The position numbers and the translations under genes were made by a program. Below, in pieces: positions 34,506 through 42,611 of a stretch of DNA of 64,000 nucleotides (the stretch's first letter is position 1; every line of letters starts with the position of its first letter). The notes beneath the pieces were generated by a model, which saw only the letters and a list, made by a program, of their open reading frames with translations, searched no databases and was not told the DNA's origin. Source of the stretch: an uncultured Siphonobacter sp. (lineage in GTDB: Bacteria > Bacteroidota > Bacteroidia > Cytophagales > Spirosomataceae). The DNA lies in assembly GCA_913774715.1 (NCBI GenBank), contig CAJYHS010000049.1:98215-162214 (forward strand), read 5' to 3'.

Positions 34506-35135
34506 ATGGCTACCCTTCAACGCACGTTTATTAGTCAGGAAGAATACCTGCAAACCGAACGAACCGCTACGGTAAAAAGCGAATATTTCAACGGTCAGAT
34601 GATTACCATGACTGACCTTAATGAACTTACTTCCGAAAATCAGGGGGGTAAATATCATAACGTAATTCAGGAAAACCTGTCAAGGGCCATTGACGAGCAT
34701 TTGCAGGAGCAGGGGCTCGGTCACAGCTTCACGGGCGATCAGCGGATTTTTGTAGCCGAGACTAGTTATTATACTTATCCCGATCTGGCCATCACCGTAG
34801 GCGAACCCGATTTTTCGGATAGCCAGGTAGATACGTTACTCAACCCAGCAGTGATCATTGAGGTCATGTCTGCGAAAAGCAGTAATTATGATCGGGGCAG
34901 TAAGTTCGAAAATTACCGTGGCCTTGAATCTCTACAGGAGTATCTGGTAATTGATTCTCGCCGATTTTATGCCGAGTTATGGCGGAAGAATGAATCGGGT
35001 CAGTGGGTATTAACCGATCAGGCTCAGCACGGTTCGGATATGCTGCATCTGAAAACCATCGATTTATTTATCCTGATGGATGACGCCTACGAACAGACCG
35101 AAGGCTTACCCGAAGAAGAGTTTTCCATTCGATAA
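34506..35135 (+). CDS. Uma2 family (putative restriction endonuclease-fold) protein
   Basis: 209 residues from the ATG at 34506. The PD-(D/E)xK core of Uma2/DUF820 is visible: KSEYFNGQ, DQRIFV...YTYPDLAIT (Asp), then the IEVMSAKSSNYDRGSKFENY block with the catalytic Glu and Lys/Ser positions. Uma2 proteins are abundant in cyanobacteria and cytophagales; their biological role is unknown, perhaps nuclease activity linked to mobile DNA. Single gene, flanked by REP-like repeats on the 5' side and a terminator on the 3' side. Confidence 0.88.
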   Translation: MATLQRTFISQEEYLQTERTATVKSEYFNGQMITMTDLNELTSENQGGKYHNVIQENLSRAIDEHLQEQGLGHSFTGDQRIFVAETSYYTYPDLAITVGEPDFSDSQVDTLLNPAVIIEVMSAKSSNYDRGSKFENYRGLESLQEYLVIDSRRFYAELWRKNESGQWVLTDQAQHGSDMLHLKTIDLFILMDDAYEQTEGLPEEEFSIR

Positions 35136-35157
35136 TAATTTAGGGATCCTGTCAGTC

Positions 35158-35195
35158 AAAAGCCTCGCTTTTTCTATAGAGAAAGCGAGGCTTTT
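35158..35195. terminator. Terminator after the Uma2 gene
   Basis: 14-bp arms AAAAGCCTCGCTTT / AAAGCGAGGCTTTT. Confidence 0.88.
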
Positions 35196-35301
35196 GCGTA
35201 GGTGAAATACTAAAATGAAAGTCAGGCCACTAGCTCAAAAGGGCCTCTGAATCTTTAACGATCCCTACCCTCAATCAAAAATCCGTTCGTAACTTCACGG
35301 C

Positions 35302-37110
35302 ATGGAAGACAAGCAGTTTGTGGTTTCGGCCCGGAAATACCGTCCGGTGACCTTCGATTCAGTGGTGGGGCAGTCGCACATTACGACGACGCTCAAGAAC
35401 GCCATTCGGACGAATCACCTGGCTCAGGCGTTTTTATTTTGTGGACCTCGTGGAGTGGGTAAAACGACTTGTGCCCGAATTCTGGCTAAAACGATTAACT
35501 GCCTGCGGCTGGATAACCGCGTGGAACCTTGCGGCGAATGCGAAAACTGCGTAGCTTTTCAGAACAACGCTTCGCTGAACGTCCATGAGCTGGATGCGGC
35601 TTCCAATAACTCCGTTGAAGACATTCGTAACCTGATCGATCAGGTGCGTTACCCGCCCCAGATGGGGAGCAAAAAGGTGTACATCATTGATGAGGTGCAC
35701 ATGCTTTCGACAAGTGCTTTTAATGCCTTCCTGAAAACGCTGGAAGAACCGCCGAGTTATGCCATTTTCATTCTGGCGACGACGGAAAAACATAAGATTC
35801 TTCCTACGATTCTAAGCCGTTGTCAGATCTTTGATTTCAACCGAATTCAGATCCGGGATATGGCTGACCATCTGGCTCATATTGCGGATAATGAAGGAAT
35901 CAAGGCCGAATACGATGCTCTGGAGTTAATTGCCCAGAAAGCCGACGGTGGTTTACGGGATGCCTTGTCGATGTTTGATTTGAACGTTACCTTTTCCAAA
36001 GACGGGCAGATTCATTACCACGACGTTCTGAGTAATCTTCACATTCTTGACTACGATTATTACTTCCGTCTGACGGAGGCTTTGCTGGCTGAAAGCGTCC
36101 CACAAGCCTGGTTATTGTTCGACGAAATCCTGCGGAAAGGCTTCGATGGCCATCAGTTCGTGGTGGGCTTACTAGAACACTTCCGAAATCTGATGGTCTG
36201 CAAAGATCCCGCTACGGTTAGCTTATTACAGGTATCTGAGTCGGTGCAGAATCGCTATCTGGAACAATCGGCGAAGGCGTCTCTTTCCTTTCTGCTATCA
36301 GCGATGAGTCTGGGCAGTCAATGTGACATTACCTATAAACAGGCCAAGCAGCAGCGGCTGCACGTGGAGATTACTCTCTCCAAAATGGCTCACCTGCCTT
36401 CGGTATTACACCTGGCCGGGTTACCCGTTCAGGGAAATACGGAAGCTCCCGAAAAAAAAAAGTTAACGCCTGAGCCCGTTGCTGAAAAACCGGTAACTCC
36501 TCCGCCTGTAGCTGCCCCGGCACCTGTGGAGGCTCCGGTAGTTACTCCTCCGATAACACCTACTCCAGCGGTAGCCGCAACGCCCATTCCTCCCGTTGTG
36601 GAAGAACCAGCGGTAACCCCGGTTTCTGCTCCGCCACGTCCGGCCAAGCCCGTTACTTCCCGTCTGAAGGCGACGATTGATCTTAATAATTTTGAAGAAA
36701 AATCGGATGTAACTACGGAGCAGAAAGAATCCATTGTCCGGCAGAATACGCCTTACACCGAAGAAGAACTGCACAAGGCCTGGCACGAATTCGTGGAAAT
36801 TCGGCGGCAGGGCGGCTCGATGAGCGAAGTAGTTATGCTGGATCGAGTCTTTACGCAGGACGGTCATGTGATTCAGTTGGGGGTGGATAACCCGGTGCAA
36901 CTGGATTTGCTGAATGATCTTAAGTCGGACTTATTAATGTATCTCCGGCAAACGCTGAAGAACGGTCAGATTCAGATTCATGCTTTTGTGCTGGAGCAGC
37001 AAACCAGTCGTCAGCCTTATACGCAGGCTGAGAAATTTAATTACCTGGCCGATAAAAACCCGGCTTTATTAGATCTGAAAAATACGCTGGGACTGGATTT
37101 TGACTGGTAA
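35302..37110 (+). CDS. dnaX: DNA polymerase III tau (and probable gamma) subunit
   Basis: Clamp-loader ATPase of the replisome, 602 residues. AAA+ domain with Walker A GPRGVGKT (48-55), zinc ligands Cys67, Cys77, Cys80 and Cys83, Walker B IIDEVHML (about 128-135) and sensor TTEKHKILPTILSRCQ. Collar domain III runs to about residue 370, followed by a Pro/Ala/Val-rich linker (about 390-455) and the tau-specific C-terminus that contacts polymerase. At codons 384-387 (GAA AAA AAA AAG) a run of ten A residues forms an E. coli-type slippery site. A -1 shift gives V-N-A-stop and a +1 shift stops even sooner, so a gamma form of about 390 residues is likely. Confidence 0.95.
   Translation: MEDKQFVVSARKYRPVTFDSVVGQSHITTTLKNAIRTNHLAQAFLFCGPRGVGKTTCARILAKTINCLRLDNRVEPCGECENCVAFQNNASLNVHELDAASNNSVEDIRNLIDQVRYPPQMGSKKVYIIDEVHMLSTSAFNAFLKTLEEPPSYAIFILATTEKHKILPTILSRCQIFDFNRIQIRDMADHLAHIADNEGIKAEYDALELIAQKADGGLRDALSMFDLNVTFSKDGQIHYHDVLSNLHILDYDYYFRLTEALLAESVPQAWLLFDEILRKGFDGHQFVVGLLEHFRNLMVCKDPATVSLLQVSESVQNRYLEQSAKASLSFLLSAMSLGSQCDITYKQAKQQRLHVEITLSKMAHLPSVLHLAGLPVQGNTEAPEKKKLTPEPVAEKPVTPPPVAAPAPVEAPVVTPPITPTPAVAATPIPPVVEEPAVTPVSAPPRPAKPVTSRLKATIDLNNFEEKSDVTTEQKESIVRQNTPYTEEELHKAWHEFVEIRRQGGSMSEVVMLDRVFTQDGHVIQLGVDNPVQLDLLNDLKSDLLMYLRQTLKNGQIQIHAFVLEQQTSRQPYTQAEKFNYLADKNPALLDLKNTLGLDFDW
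36452..36475 (+). promoter_or_regulatory. Programmed frameshift / slippage site in dnaX
   Basis: Ten A residues (36452-36461) followed by G contain the heptamer A-AAA-AAG in phase. In the -1 frame the next codons are GTT AAC GCC TGA; in the +1 frame they are AGT TAA. AGGGAA about 15 bases upstream could act as an internal Shine-Dalgarno stimulator. The position, at the end of the collar domain, matches the gamma/tau boundary in other bacteria. Confidence 0.7.
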
Positions 37111-37148
37111 TATACGAGAGCCCGTTCGCTCTTGTGCCCTCATTCTCT

Positions 37149-37156
37149 TATCTTTG
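37149..37156 (+). promoter_or_regulatory. Predicted -7 box of comB
   Basis: TATCTTTG followed by GCGACC. A TTG at 37132-37134 is closer than ideal (14-base spacer), so only the -7 element is supported. Confidence 0.4.
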
Positions 37157-37215
37157 CGACCCCAAACCAATACCTTCACCAAATACATGGTTCGGGTATT
37201 AGCGAATAGCCCTTC

Positions 37216-37920
37216 ATGAAACAGATTGACGTTTGTCTGACTCCCGAGCTGCTCTATCAGCATAAAATTGATAATTCCATTGTAGTCGTTGTTGACATTT
37301 TTCGGGCTACGTCCTGCATGGTAACGGGCTTTGCTTATGGAGTAAAATCCATTATTCCCGTGGCTAGTATTGAAGAATGCGTTCAGCTACGCGACCAGGG
37401 GTATTACGCCGCTGCCGAGCGGAATGGCATGACGCCCGAGGGATTTGATCTGGACAATTCGCCGTTCAGTTACATGAATGAGAAGTTTTCGGGATCAACC
37501 ATTGCCGTAACCACCACCAATGGAACGCTGGCGATTACCAAATCGCGGGCGGCCGTGAAAGTAATGATCGGATCTTTTCTGAATCTGGAAGCCTTGACGC
37601 AATATCTCCGCAATCAGCAATACGATATTCTGGTGTTATGTGCGGGCTGGAAAGGCAAACCTAACCTGGAAGACACCTTATTTGCCGGGGCCTTGGTAGA
37701 TCGTCTGCAAAACGAATTCATGATCTCGGAAGACGCCGCCATGATGGCACAGCGGCTTTATGTCGGAGCAAAAGACGATTTGTTAGGGTTCGTAGCCAAC
37801 TCTTCGCACGTGCGTCGTCTGCACCGGTTAGGCATTCATAAAGACATTTCTTACTGCTTACAACACGATCTCTACGACGTATTACCCGTTTTACGGGGGA
37901 ATCAGCTCGTGGCGATGTAA
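37216..37920 (+). CDS. comB: 2-phosphosulfolactate phosphatase (ComB) family protein
   Basis: 234 residues. The family motifs are present: VVVVDIFRATSCMV near the N-terminus, ERNGMTPEGFDLDNSPF, the phosphate loop VTTTNGTLAI and LCAGWKGKPNLEDTLFAGAL. ComB hydrolyses 2-phosphosulfolactate to sulfolactate on the route to coenzyme M in archaea. In Bacteroidota it probably serves sulfolactate or sulfolipid metabolism, since no CoM genes are nearby. Monocistronic with a strong terminator. Confidence 0.9.
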   Translation: MKQIDVCLTPELLYQHKIDNSIVVVVDIFRATSCMVTGFAYGVKSIIPVASIEECVQLRDQGYYAAAERNGMTPEGFDLDNSPFSYMNEKFSGSTIAVTTTNGTLAITKSRAAVKVMIGSFLNLEALTQYLRNQQYDILVLCAGWKGKPNLEDTLFAGALVDRLQNEFMISEDAAMMAQRLYVGAKDDLLGFVANSSHVRRLHRLGIHKDISYCLQHDLYDVLPVLRGNQLVAM

Positions 37921-37945
37921 ATAGTTCACAGGAAAATAATTTCGG

Positions 37946-37982
37946 ACGCAGGTAAGGTTTACGGCCTTACCTGCGTTTTTTC
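37946..37982 (+). terminator. Terminator of comB
   Basis: ACGCAGGTAAGG / CCTTACCTGCGT arms followed by TTTTTTC. Confidence 0.92.
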
Positions 37983-38007
37983 ATTCAAGGATTAACATTA
38001 AAAACGT

Positions 38008-38928
38008 ATGAAGTACCTTCCCTACCTACTAGTATTTTTTAGTTTGAGCCTACATTCCTTCGCTCAGAAAGTAAAAAAGCCTGTTAAGAAAAAAGGTAAA
38101 GTAACCGTGAAGGCACCAGCGGCTTCGCAGACGGCTCTGGATGCCCATATACTACAACCCGGCCAGGCTTTTGCTTATGACATTGTGAAAGGGAGTCTCG
38201 GAAAAACGGATCCGCAGGACGCCGATAAAAGCTATTATGATACTTATACGCTAAGCCTGAAAGAAGGCGAAGAACTACGACTGGAAGCGGCAACGGACTG
38301 GTATCGCATTGCTATTTCACTGGAAAGCCCTGATAAGCAGGTGCAGACAAAAAAAGATACCGATGAATTTCCGGGTTTTAGTATCCAGAAATTTAGCTAT
38401 AAAGTTCCGGTCACGGGTACGTATCAGCTCAAAGTATCCTCCACCGATCCTAACAGTGCGGGTGACTACATCATTCGGAAATACCTGCTACCCGCTGAAG
38501 TAATCCTTCCAACGGAGCAGGCCGATTTCTGCGAGCGGGTTAACTTTCTGCTTTCTCAACATCAGGATCATTTCAGCCGGATCAAGGGCAAGAAGACCAA
38601 AACCGATAAAAAAGCGGGCATTACGGATCACTTCCAGACTTCGTTCGCTTTTCTGCCCGGAAAAAATTCTGAAATCATTTTTGAGACTGAACAGGAGAAA
38701 ACAAAATATCAAGCCGTTTTGGGAGAATTCTCAACGAAAGATCAGGCTAAACAACTCTTTACGCAACACGTCAATGAGTTGAAAAGCTGTTTACAGGGTT
38801 GGGAACCAGACGAATTATCCGGTGAAAAATTCGAACAGTTTGGTATGTCGAGTTATACCGATTTTATCTCCCTGACGGTAAAAGAAATAGGTAAGAAAAA
38901 ATTCCAGGTCATATTAGGTCTGGATTAG
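38008..38928 (+). CDS. Secreted hypothetical protein with a PPC-like domain
   Basis: 306 residues with a signal peptide (YLLVFFSLSLHSFAQ) and a Lys-rich stretch right after it (KKPVKKKGKVTVK). Residues ~55-155 look like a pre-peptidase C-terminal beta-sandwich (LKEGEELRLEAATDWYRIAI, VPVTGTYQLKVSS, GDYIIRKYL). The second half is mixed helix and strand without a recognised family. Role unknown. Confidence 0.75.
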   Translation: MKYLPYLLVFFSLSLHSFAQKVKKPVKKKGKVTVKAPAASQTALDAHILQPGQAFAYDIVKGSLGKTDPQDADKSYYDTYTLSLKEGEELRLEAATDWYRIAISLESPDKQVQTKKDTDEFPGFSIQKFSYKVPVTGTYQLKVSSTDPNSAGDYIIRKYLLPAEVILPTEQADFCERVNFLLSQHQDHFSRIKGKKTKTDKKAGITDHFQTSFAFLPGKNSEIIFETEQEKTKYQAVLGEFSTKDQAKQLFTQHVNELKSCLQGWEPDELSGEKFEQFGMSSYTDFISLTVKEIGKKKFQVILGLD

Positions 38929-39063
38929 CATTCAGAAACGTTCATTTATTCCATTGAAAATAAATAAGGGTGCTTAGTAAACTAATCTCTTAAAAATGTA
39001 GTTATATAGGCATGAACTCTTTTCAGAGTGAACTTGGCGGAACACTCTGAAAATATTATACGT

Positions 39064-39098
39064 GAACTCCTGCGGCTCTGCTGCAGGAGTTCTTTTTT
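39064..39098 (+). terminator. Strong hairpin terminator in the 38929-39221 gap
   Basis: Perfect 10-bp arms GAACTCCTGC / GCAGGAGTTC followed by TTTTTT. It lies 135 bases beyond the preceding stop codon, so the 3' UTR is long or a short independent RNA ends here; I see no promoter for one. Confidence 0.8.
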
Positions 39099-39221
39099 AT
39101 GCTTAATCTTTCGTAGCTAATCTGAAACTACCGTTGCTCCGTTGAACTAATTTTAACTCTTATCAACCTGAAAGACAACCTTTTTCGTGGGTTTCGCGTC
39201 TAGTGTATAACTCTTGAACCT

Positions 39222-39872
39222 ATGAAAAAAGTAGTACTTTTTACCGCTTCATTTGTTGGCTTGTGTATTACCTCAGGCTGGTCCCAATGGCAAACTCGCA
39301 TTGGCGTCAATGCCTTATTATTACCTCTCCGCACGCTGGAAGTAACGGCTGAATTCAAAAGACATCCCTGGTACAGTTTAACATTAAATACCGGTTACGT
39401 AGCTCAATCGGGTTATATGGGTTTGGGAGAAATAAAAGTGGATGACATGATCCGGGAGCGATCTACTTCAGGCTTTTTTACCAAAGTGGGCGGACGACTG
39501 TACTTATTAAGTTTCTCGGGTAAAGAACTGGCTACCAACGTATTCATTGGGGCTCAGTTTTTGGGTTCTTCGTATCATCAAAAGGCAATTCTTCGCAGAC
39601 AAACGATGGACGCCGATGGAGGTATTACGTTTAGCCCTGTTCCTGTAAAGGCCAGCGGTATACTAGCTGGAGCCGTCTTTACGGGAGGGTTAACTTTCAA
39701 TGTATCGAAACGCTTTCAGTTAGACGCGGGCGTGCAATATGGGCTGCCTGCCCGGAGAAGTGATTATATCGGTAGTATTGATAGAAACTATCAGACTGGT
39801 TTTGGAATAATTCGGGGCGGTAAAAACCGAACGAGTCTTCAGGGACTGATAGTGCTAAGTTATTTACTTTGA
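39222..39872 (+). CDS. Predicted outer-membrane beta-barrel protein
   Basis: 216 residues with a signal peptide (MKKVVLFTASFVGLCITSGWSQ) and alternating hydrophobic strands separated by turns (RIGVNALLLPLRTLEV, WYSLTLNTGYVAQSG, KVGGRLYLLSF, FQLDAGVQYGLP), ending SLQGLIVLSYLL. This fits a small 8-stranded barrel. No named family. It is the last chromosomal gene before the integrated element. Confidence 0.75.
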   Translation: MKKVVLFTASFVGLCITSGWSQWQTRIGVNALLLPLRTLEVTAEFKRHPWYSLTLNTGYVAQSGYMGLGEIKVDDMIRERSTSGFFTKVGGRLYLLSFSGKELATNVFIGAQFLGSSYHQKAILRRQTMDADGGITFSPVPVKASGILAGAVFTGGLTFNVSKRFQLDAGVQYGLPARRSDYIGSIDRNYQTGFGIIRGGKNRTSLQGLIVLSYLL

Positions 39873-39972
39873 ATGGTTACTATTTCATTCATAATGAAGC
39901 GAAGAGCTGGGATAGAGTCCTATCTTTTCTTACGAGTGAGCTAATAAAATCCCGGTATAAAATCAGACCATA

Positions 39973-40003
39973 AAAAAAGCACTTACCATCGCTGATAAGT
40001 GCT
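39973..40003 (-). terminator. Terminator of the tRNA-Asn locus
   Basis: Minus-strand AGCACTTA / TAAGTGCT hairpin followed by TTTTTTTATGG, 11 bases beyond the tRNA-Asn 3' end. It shows that this is the original chromosomal 3' flank of the tRNA. Confidence 0.85.
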
Positions 40004-40013
40004 AAGCTTTAAG

Positions 40014-40060
40014 CTCCCGAAGCTGGGCTCGAACCAGCGACCCTCTGATTAACAGTCAGA
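40014..40060 (-). tRNA. tRNA-Asn (GTT) 3' fragment, left attachment site of the element
   Basis: On the minus strand the anticodon arm TCTGA-CTGTTAA-TCAGA (anticodon GTT), variable loop, T arm GCTGG-TTCGAGC-CCAGC and 3' acceptor TTCGGGA plus discriminator G are intact. The 5' half (5' acceptor and D arm) is missing: upstream bases read CATTATTAAAAGTC. This is the remnant left when an element integrates at the anticodon arm. The intact tRNA-Asn should lie at the other end, beyond 64,000. Confidence 0.9.
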
Positions 40061-40132
40061 GACTTTTAATAATGGTAGATATTCATTGCTTTTATTTGTG
40101 ATTGATAATCAGATGAATATATTATTTTAGTC

Positions 40133-40160
40133 TGGTTGTTAATGGTTATTTATGGTTGTT
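40133..40160 (+). repeat. Three 10-bp-phased repeats, probable integrase arm sites
   Basis: TGGTTGTT at 40133-40140, TGGTTATT at 40143-40150 and TGGTTGTT at 40153-40160, exactly one helical turn apart, between the att site and the integrase gene. The placement fits arm-type binding sites for a tyrosine recombinase or its directionality factor. Confidence 0.6.
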
Positions 40161-40171
40161 TTCATAGATTT

Positions 40172-40209
40172 GTTATGCAAATTGTTAGTCAAATATTGAT
40201 TTGCATAAC
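40172..40209. promoter_or_regulatory. 11-bp inverted repeat upstream of the integrase
   Basis: GTTATGCAAAT (40172-40182) and ATTTGCATAAC (40199-40209) with a 16-base spacer, ending 12 bases before the integrase ATG. Candidate operator for integrase autoregulation or an Xis site. Confidence 0.55.
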
Positions 40210-40221
40210 ACGGAAGCCTCC

Positions 40222-41517
40222 ATGCAACTCAAAGATTCCCCGGCAGCACATCTTAAGACAATTCTCGATACCAGGCGAGCAAAGAAGGATGGCTCCTACC
40301 CCTTAAAGATTCGGATCACCTACACCCGTGTTTCCAGATTCTACGCTATTGAAGCCGAGGTAGGCGGCAAGACGTCTCCTGTGTCGATTACCTTAGAGGA
40401 ATGGGATGATGTACAAGACGAGCGTAAGAAGAATCCATCTAACCGGGTCAAGCAGCTTAGGCAGTTAAAGAAGTCCGCTGAGGATCGTGCCAAACTCATC
40501 CTTCAATCTCTTGAGAGTTTTTCCTTTGATGCTTTTGAGCATGCCTATTTAAATAAGCACGAAAAGCGAGGCGAAAAGGGCGGTTATCCACGGGAAATAG
40601 AGAAAGCCTTTGAAGCCTATATTACCTTTCTTAAGTCCGAGGACCGCCATAGTACAGCCACTAGCTACCAAACGGCTCTTAATGCTTACCAGTCTTACAA
40701 GAAGAGACTTTCCTTTCATGACATCACTCCAGCGTTTTTAAAGGCGTTTGAGAAAAGCTTCATTGCTAGTAATGGCAGCATAACTACGGTGGGTATCTAC
40801 GCTCGTACACTTCGAACGATCATCAACCAGGCTCTAGAAGCAGGTGTTATCAAAGAATCCCCCTTTGGCAAGCAGCGAAAAGGCAAGTATGAGATTCCGA
40901 CGGGCCGAAACATTAAGAAGGCTCTCACTAAGGAACAACTGAGCTTAATATTTAAGTATAAGGCTGAGCCTATGAGTTCCCAGCAAAAAGCTGTAGACTT
41001 TTGGATATTCTCCTACCTGGGCAATGGCATTAACATGAAAGATATCTGCCTGCTTCGCTGGAAGGACATCAAAGATGAATCAATCACATTCACCCGGGCT
41101 AAAACTATAAGGACTAAACGGGAGCCGGAACCAATAGTCGTCCCTCTCCTATCTCAAATTCAGAATGTGATTAACCGCTGGGGAAATGTGGATAAGTCTC
41201 CCAATGCCTTCGTGTTTGATTTAATGCCTAAGAATCCTACCTCAAAACAGGAACGAGATACGGCACAGAACTTAACTAAGCTAGTCAATAAATACATGAA
41301 GCGACTTGCTGAGGAGCTGGGTATCGAAGTCAATCTAACGACCTATGTGGCCAGGCACTCATTTGCTACGAATCTAAAGCGTTCTGGCTTCTCAATTGCT
41401 GAAATTGGAGAGGCTCTTGGGCACTCTAGTGATAAAACGACTCGTAATTACCTAGATTCATTTGATTTGGGAGCCAAGAAGAAAATGGCCGAGTCCCTGC
41501 TTAACTTTGATGAATAG
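40222..41517 (+). CDS. Tyrosine recombinase/integrase of the tRNA-Asn element
   Basis: 431 residues from the ATG at 40222. Arm-binding domain (about 1-90), SAM-like core-binding domain (about 115-215, YITFLKSEDRHSTATSYQTALNAY) and catalytic domain. Visible catalytic residues are His and Arg in ARHSFATNL, His in LGHSSDKT and the nucleophile Tyr in RNYLDSF. The first catalytic arginine box reads LGNGINMKDIC, lacking Arg, as in many Bacteroidota integrases related to IntDOT. It drives insertion into and excision from tRNA-Asn. Adjacent to attL and followed by its own terminator. Confidence 0.94.
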   Translation: MQLKDSPAAHLKTILDTRRAKKDGSYPLKIRITYTRVSRFYAIEAEVGGKTSPVSITLEEWDDVQDERKKNPSNRVKQLRQLKKSAEDRAKLILQSLESFSFDAFEHAYLNKHEKRGEKGGYPREIEKAFEAYITFLKSEDRHSTATSYQTALNAYQSYKKRLSFHDITPAFLKAFEKSFIASNGSITTVGIYARTLRTIINQALEAGVIKESPFGKQRKGKYEIPTGRNIKKALTKEQLSLIFKYKAEPMSSQQKAVDFWIFSYLGNGINMKDICLLRWKDIKDESITFTRAKTIRTKREPEPIVVPLLSQIQNVINRWGNVDKSPNAFVFDLMPKNPTSKQERDTAQNLTKLVNKYMKRLAEELGIEVNLTTYVARHSFATNLKRSGFSIAEIGEALGHSSDKTTRNYLDSFDLGAKKKMAESLLNFDE

Positions 41518-41526
41518 CTAAAACAA

Positions 41527-41566
41527 AAGCACTCAGCTGACCCTAGGAAAGTTGCTGAGTGCTTTA
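41527..41566 (+). terminator. Terminator of the integrase gene
   Basis: AAAGCACTCAGC / GCTGAGTGCTTT with a 16-base loop, 9 bases after the integrase stop. Confidence 0.85.
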
Positions 41567-41574
41567 AAACTTGG

Positions 41575-42525
41575 ATGATGATGCAAGATAGTGAAAATAA
41601 TGATGGTAAGGCTAAAAGCTCTGCTGTAGCAAAACCATTTAATCGTAATTTACCTCTGCTCATAGATAAGGCCCCAGATGCGAAGATTACCCGAGAAGAG
41701 GCATTTAAAATGTCTATAAATGCCTTAAGCTTTCATCTGTCTAATCTATTGCCTAGCATGAAAGCTTTTGACGAACTTAAATTGGCTGCCGCAGCATTAC
41801 GACAGTCCATTTCAAATCAGAATAAAGATCTTCAACAAGCGTTAGCTAGGTTTAAGGTAGTTATTGAAGCTTTTCATGAGCGAGTTAACAATGTTCATTT
41901 GGATGAGGTAGATTTCGTTAAAAAGCAAAGAGGCCTTACCGTTAAGCTTAGGGAAGATGGACATAACGGCTTTTTCTGGTATCTAATCCTAATTATGGAT
42001 CGAAACAATATAGGCCCAGCAGAAGCAAGCGAAGATTACATCCGCAGCATGTACTTTCAATATGTAGGGGAAGAAATAGCTAAACGTGAGGAAATGATTG
42101 AAAAATCAAAGCTTATGTACGGAGAGAGTTTTGCTGAGGCTAAAATTGTTATTGAAGTGCCTGAATCAAAAAAGGCACTGACAAGGACAACGACAAAGTC
42201 AATCAATGAAATCGCTCCATTGAATTTACGAGATTTAACCGTTCCAGAGTTAGCAGTCTATTGCATTGTCTCTGAGCGATTTGGTTTAATTGAAAGCTTC
42301 GATGCAGCAAGAGAAGGAAGAGTTAAAGCTATTGCAAACTTTGCTAAGAAGTATGGTAAGAGTGGAGATAACCTAAGAAAGCAAATGGATGCTCTAAGAA
42401 AGCTTAGTACTCATTCTGATAACATACAGCGACTTAAAACAATAACACCATTTATTCAACATTCAAAGGAGGCAATGTCATTTGTAGAGGCAATTTTAAA
42501 AGTATTGGAAACCAGTCATTTATAA
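41575..42525 (+). CDS. Hypothetical protein of the element, possible regulator
   Basis: 316 residues, mostly helical, no signal peptide. The first ~30 residues are disordered. The C-terminal part (about 225-275: DLTVPELAVYCIVSERFGLI, AIANFAKKYGKSGDNLRKQ) resembles a helical segment seen in many Bacteroidota mobile-element proteins next to integrases and excisionases. It lies between the integrase and the excisionase-like HTH gene and directly before a 36-bp palindrome, so a regulatory or excision role is possible. Family not recognised with certainty. Confidence 0.7.
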   Translation: MMMQDSENNDGKAKSSAVAKPFNRNLPLLIDKAPDAKITREEAFKMSINALSFHLSNLLPSMKAFDELKLAAAALRQSISNQNKDLQQALARFKVVIEAFHERVNNVHLDEVDFVKKQRGLTVKLREDGHNGFFWYLILIMDRNNIGPAEASEDYIRSMYFQYVGEEIAKREEMIEKSKLMYGESFAEAKIVIEVPESKKALTRTTTKSINEIAPLNLRDLTVPELAVYCIVSERFGLIESFDAAREGRVKAIANFAKKYGKSGDNLRKQMDALRKLSTHSDNIQRLKTITPFIQHSKEAMSFVEAILKVLETSHL

Positions 42526-42528
42526 ATA

Positions 42529-42564
42529 TTGGGTAGAAGTTGGGCATGCCCAACTTCTACCCAA
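42529..42564. repeat. 36-bp perfect palindrome without spacer
   Basis: The half site TTGGGTAGAAGTTGGGCA (42529-42546) is followed immediately by its exact complement (42547-42564). It starts 3 bases after the stop of the 316-residue gene and 48 bases before the HTH gene. No T tract follows, so it is not a simple terminator. It could be a replication, nicking or regulator site. Confidence 0.9.
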
Positions 42565-42611
42565 GGGGCTTGTTTTGAGGAACTTTGTATTGTAATCAAA
42601 ATCCCAAAACA

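Noticed and set aside
36463..36900. Arg/Ser/Tyr-rich antisense ORF opposite the dnaX linker
   Set aside because: Low-complexity shadow of the Pro/Ala/Val-rich tau linker codons.
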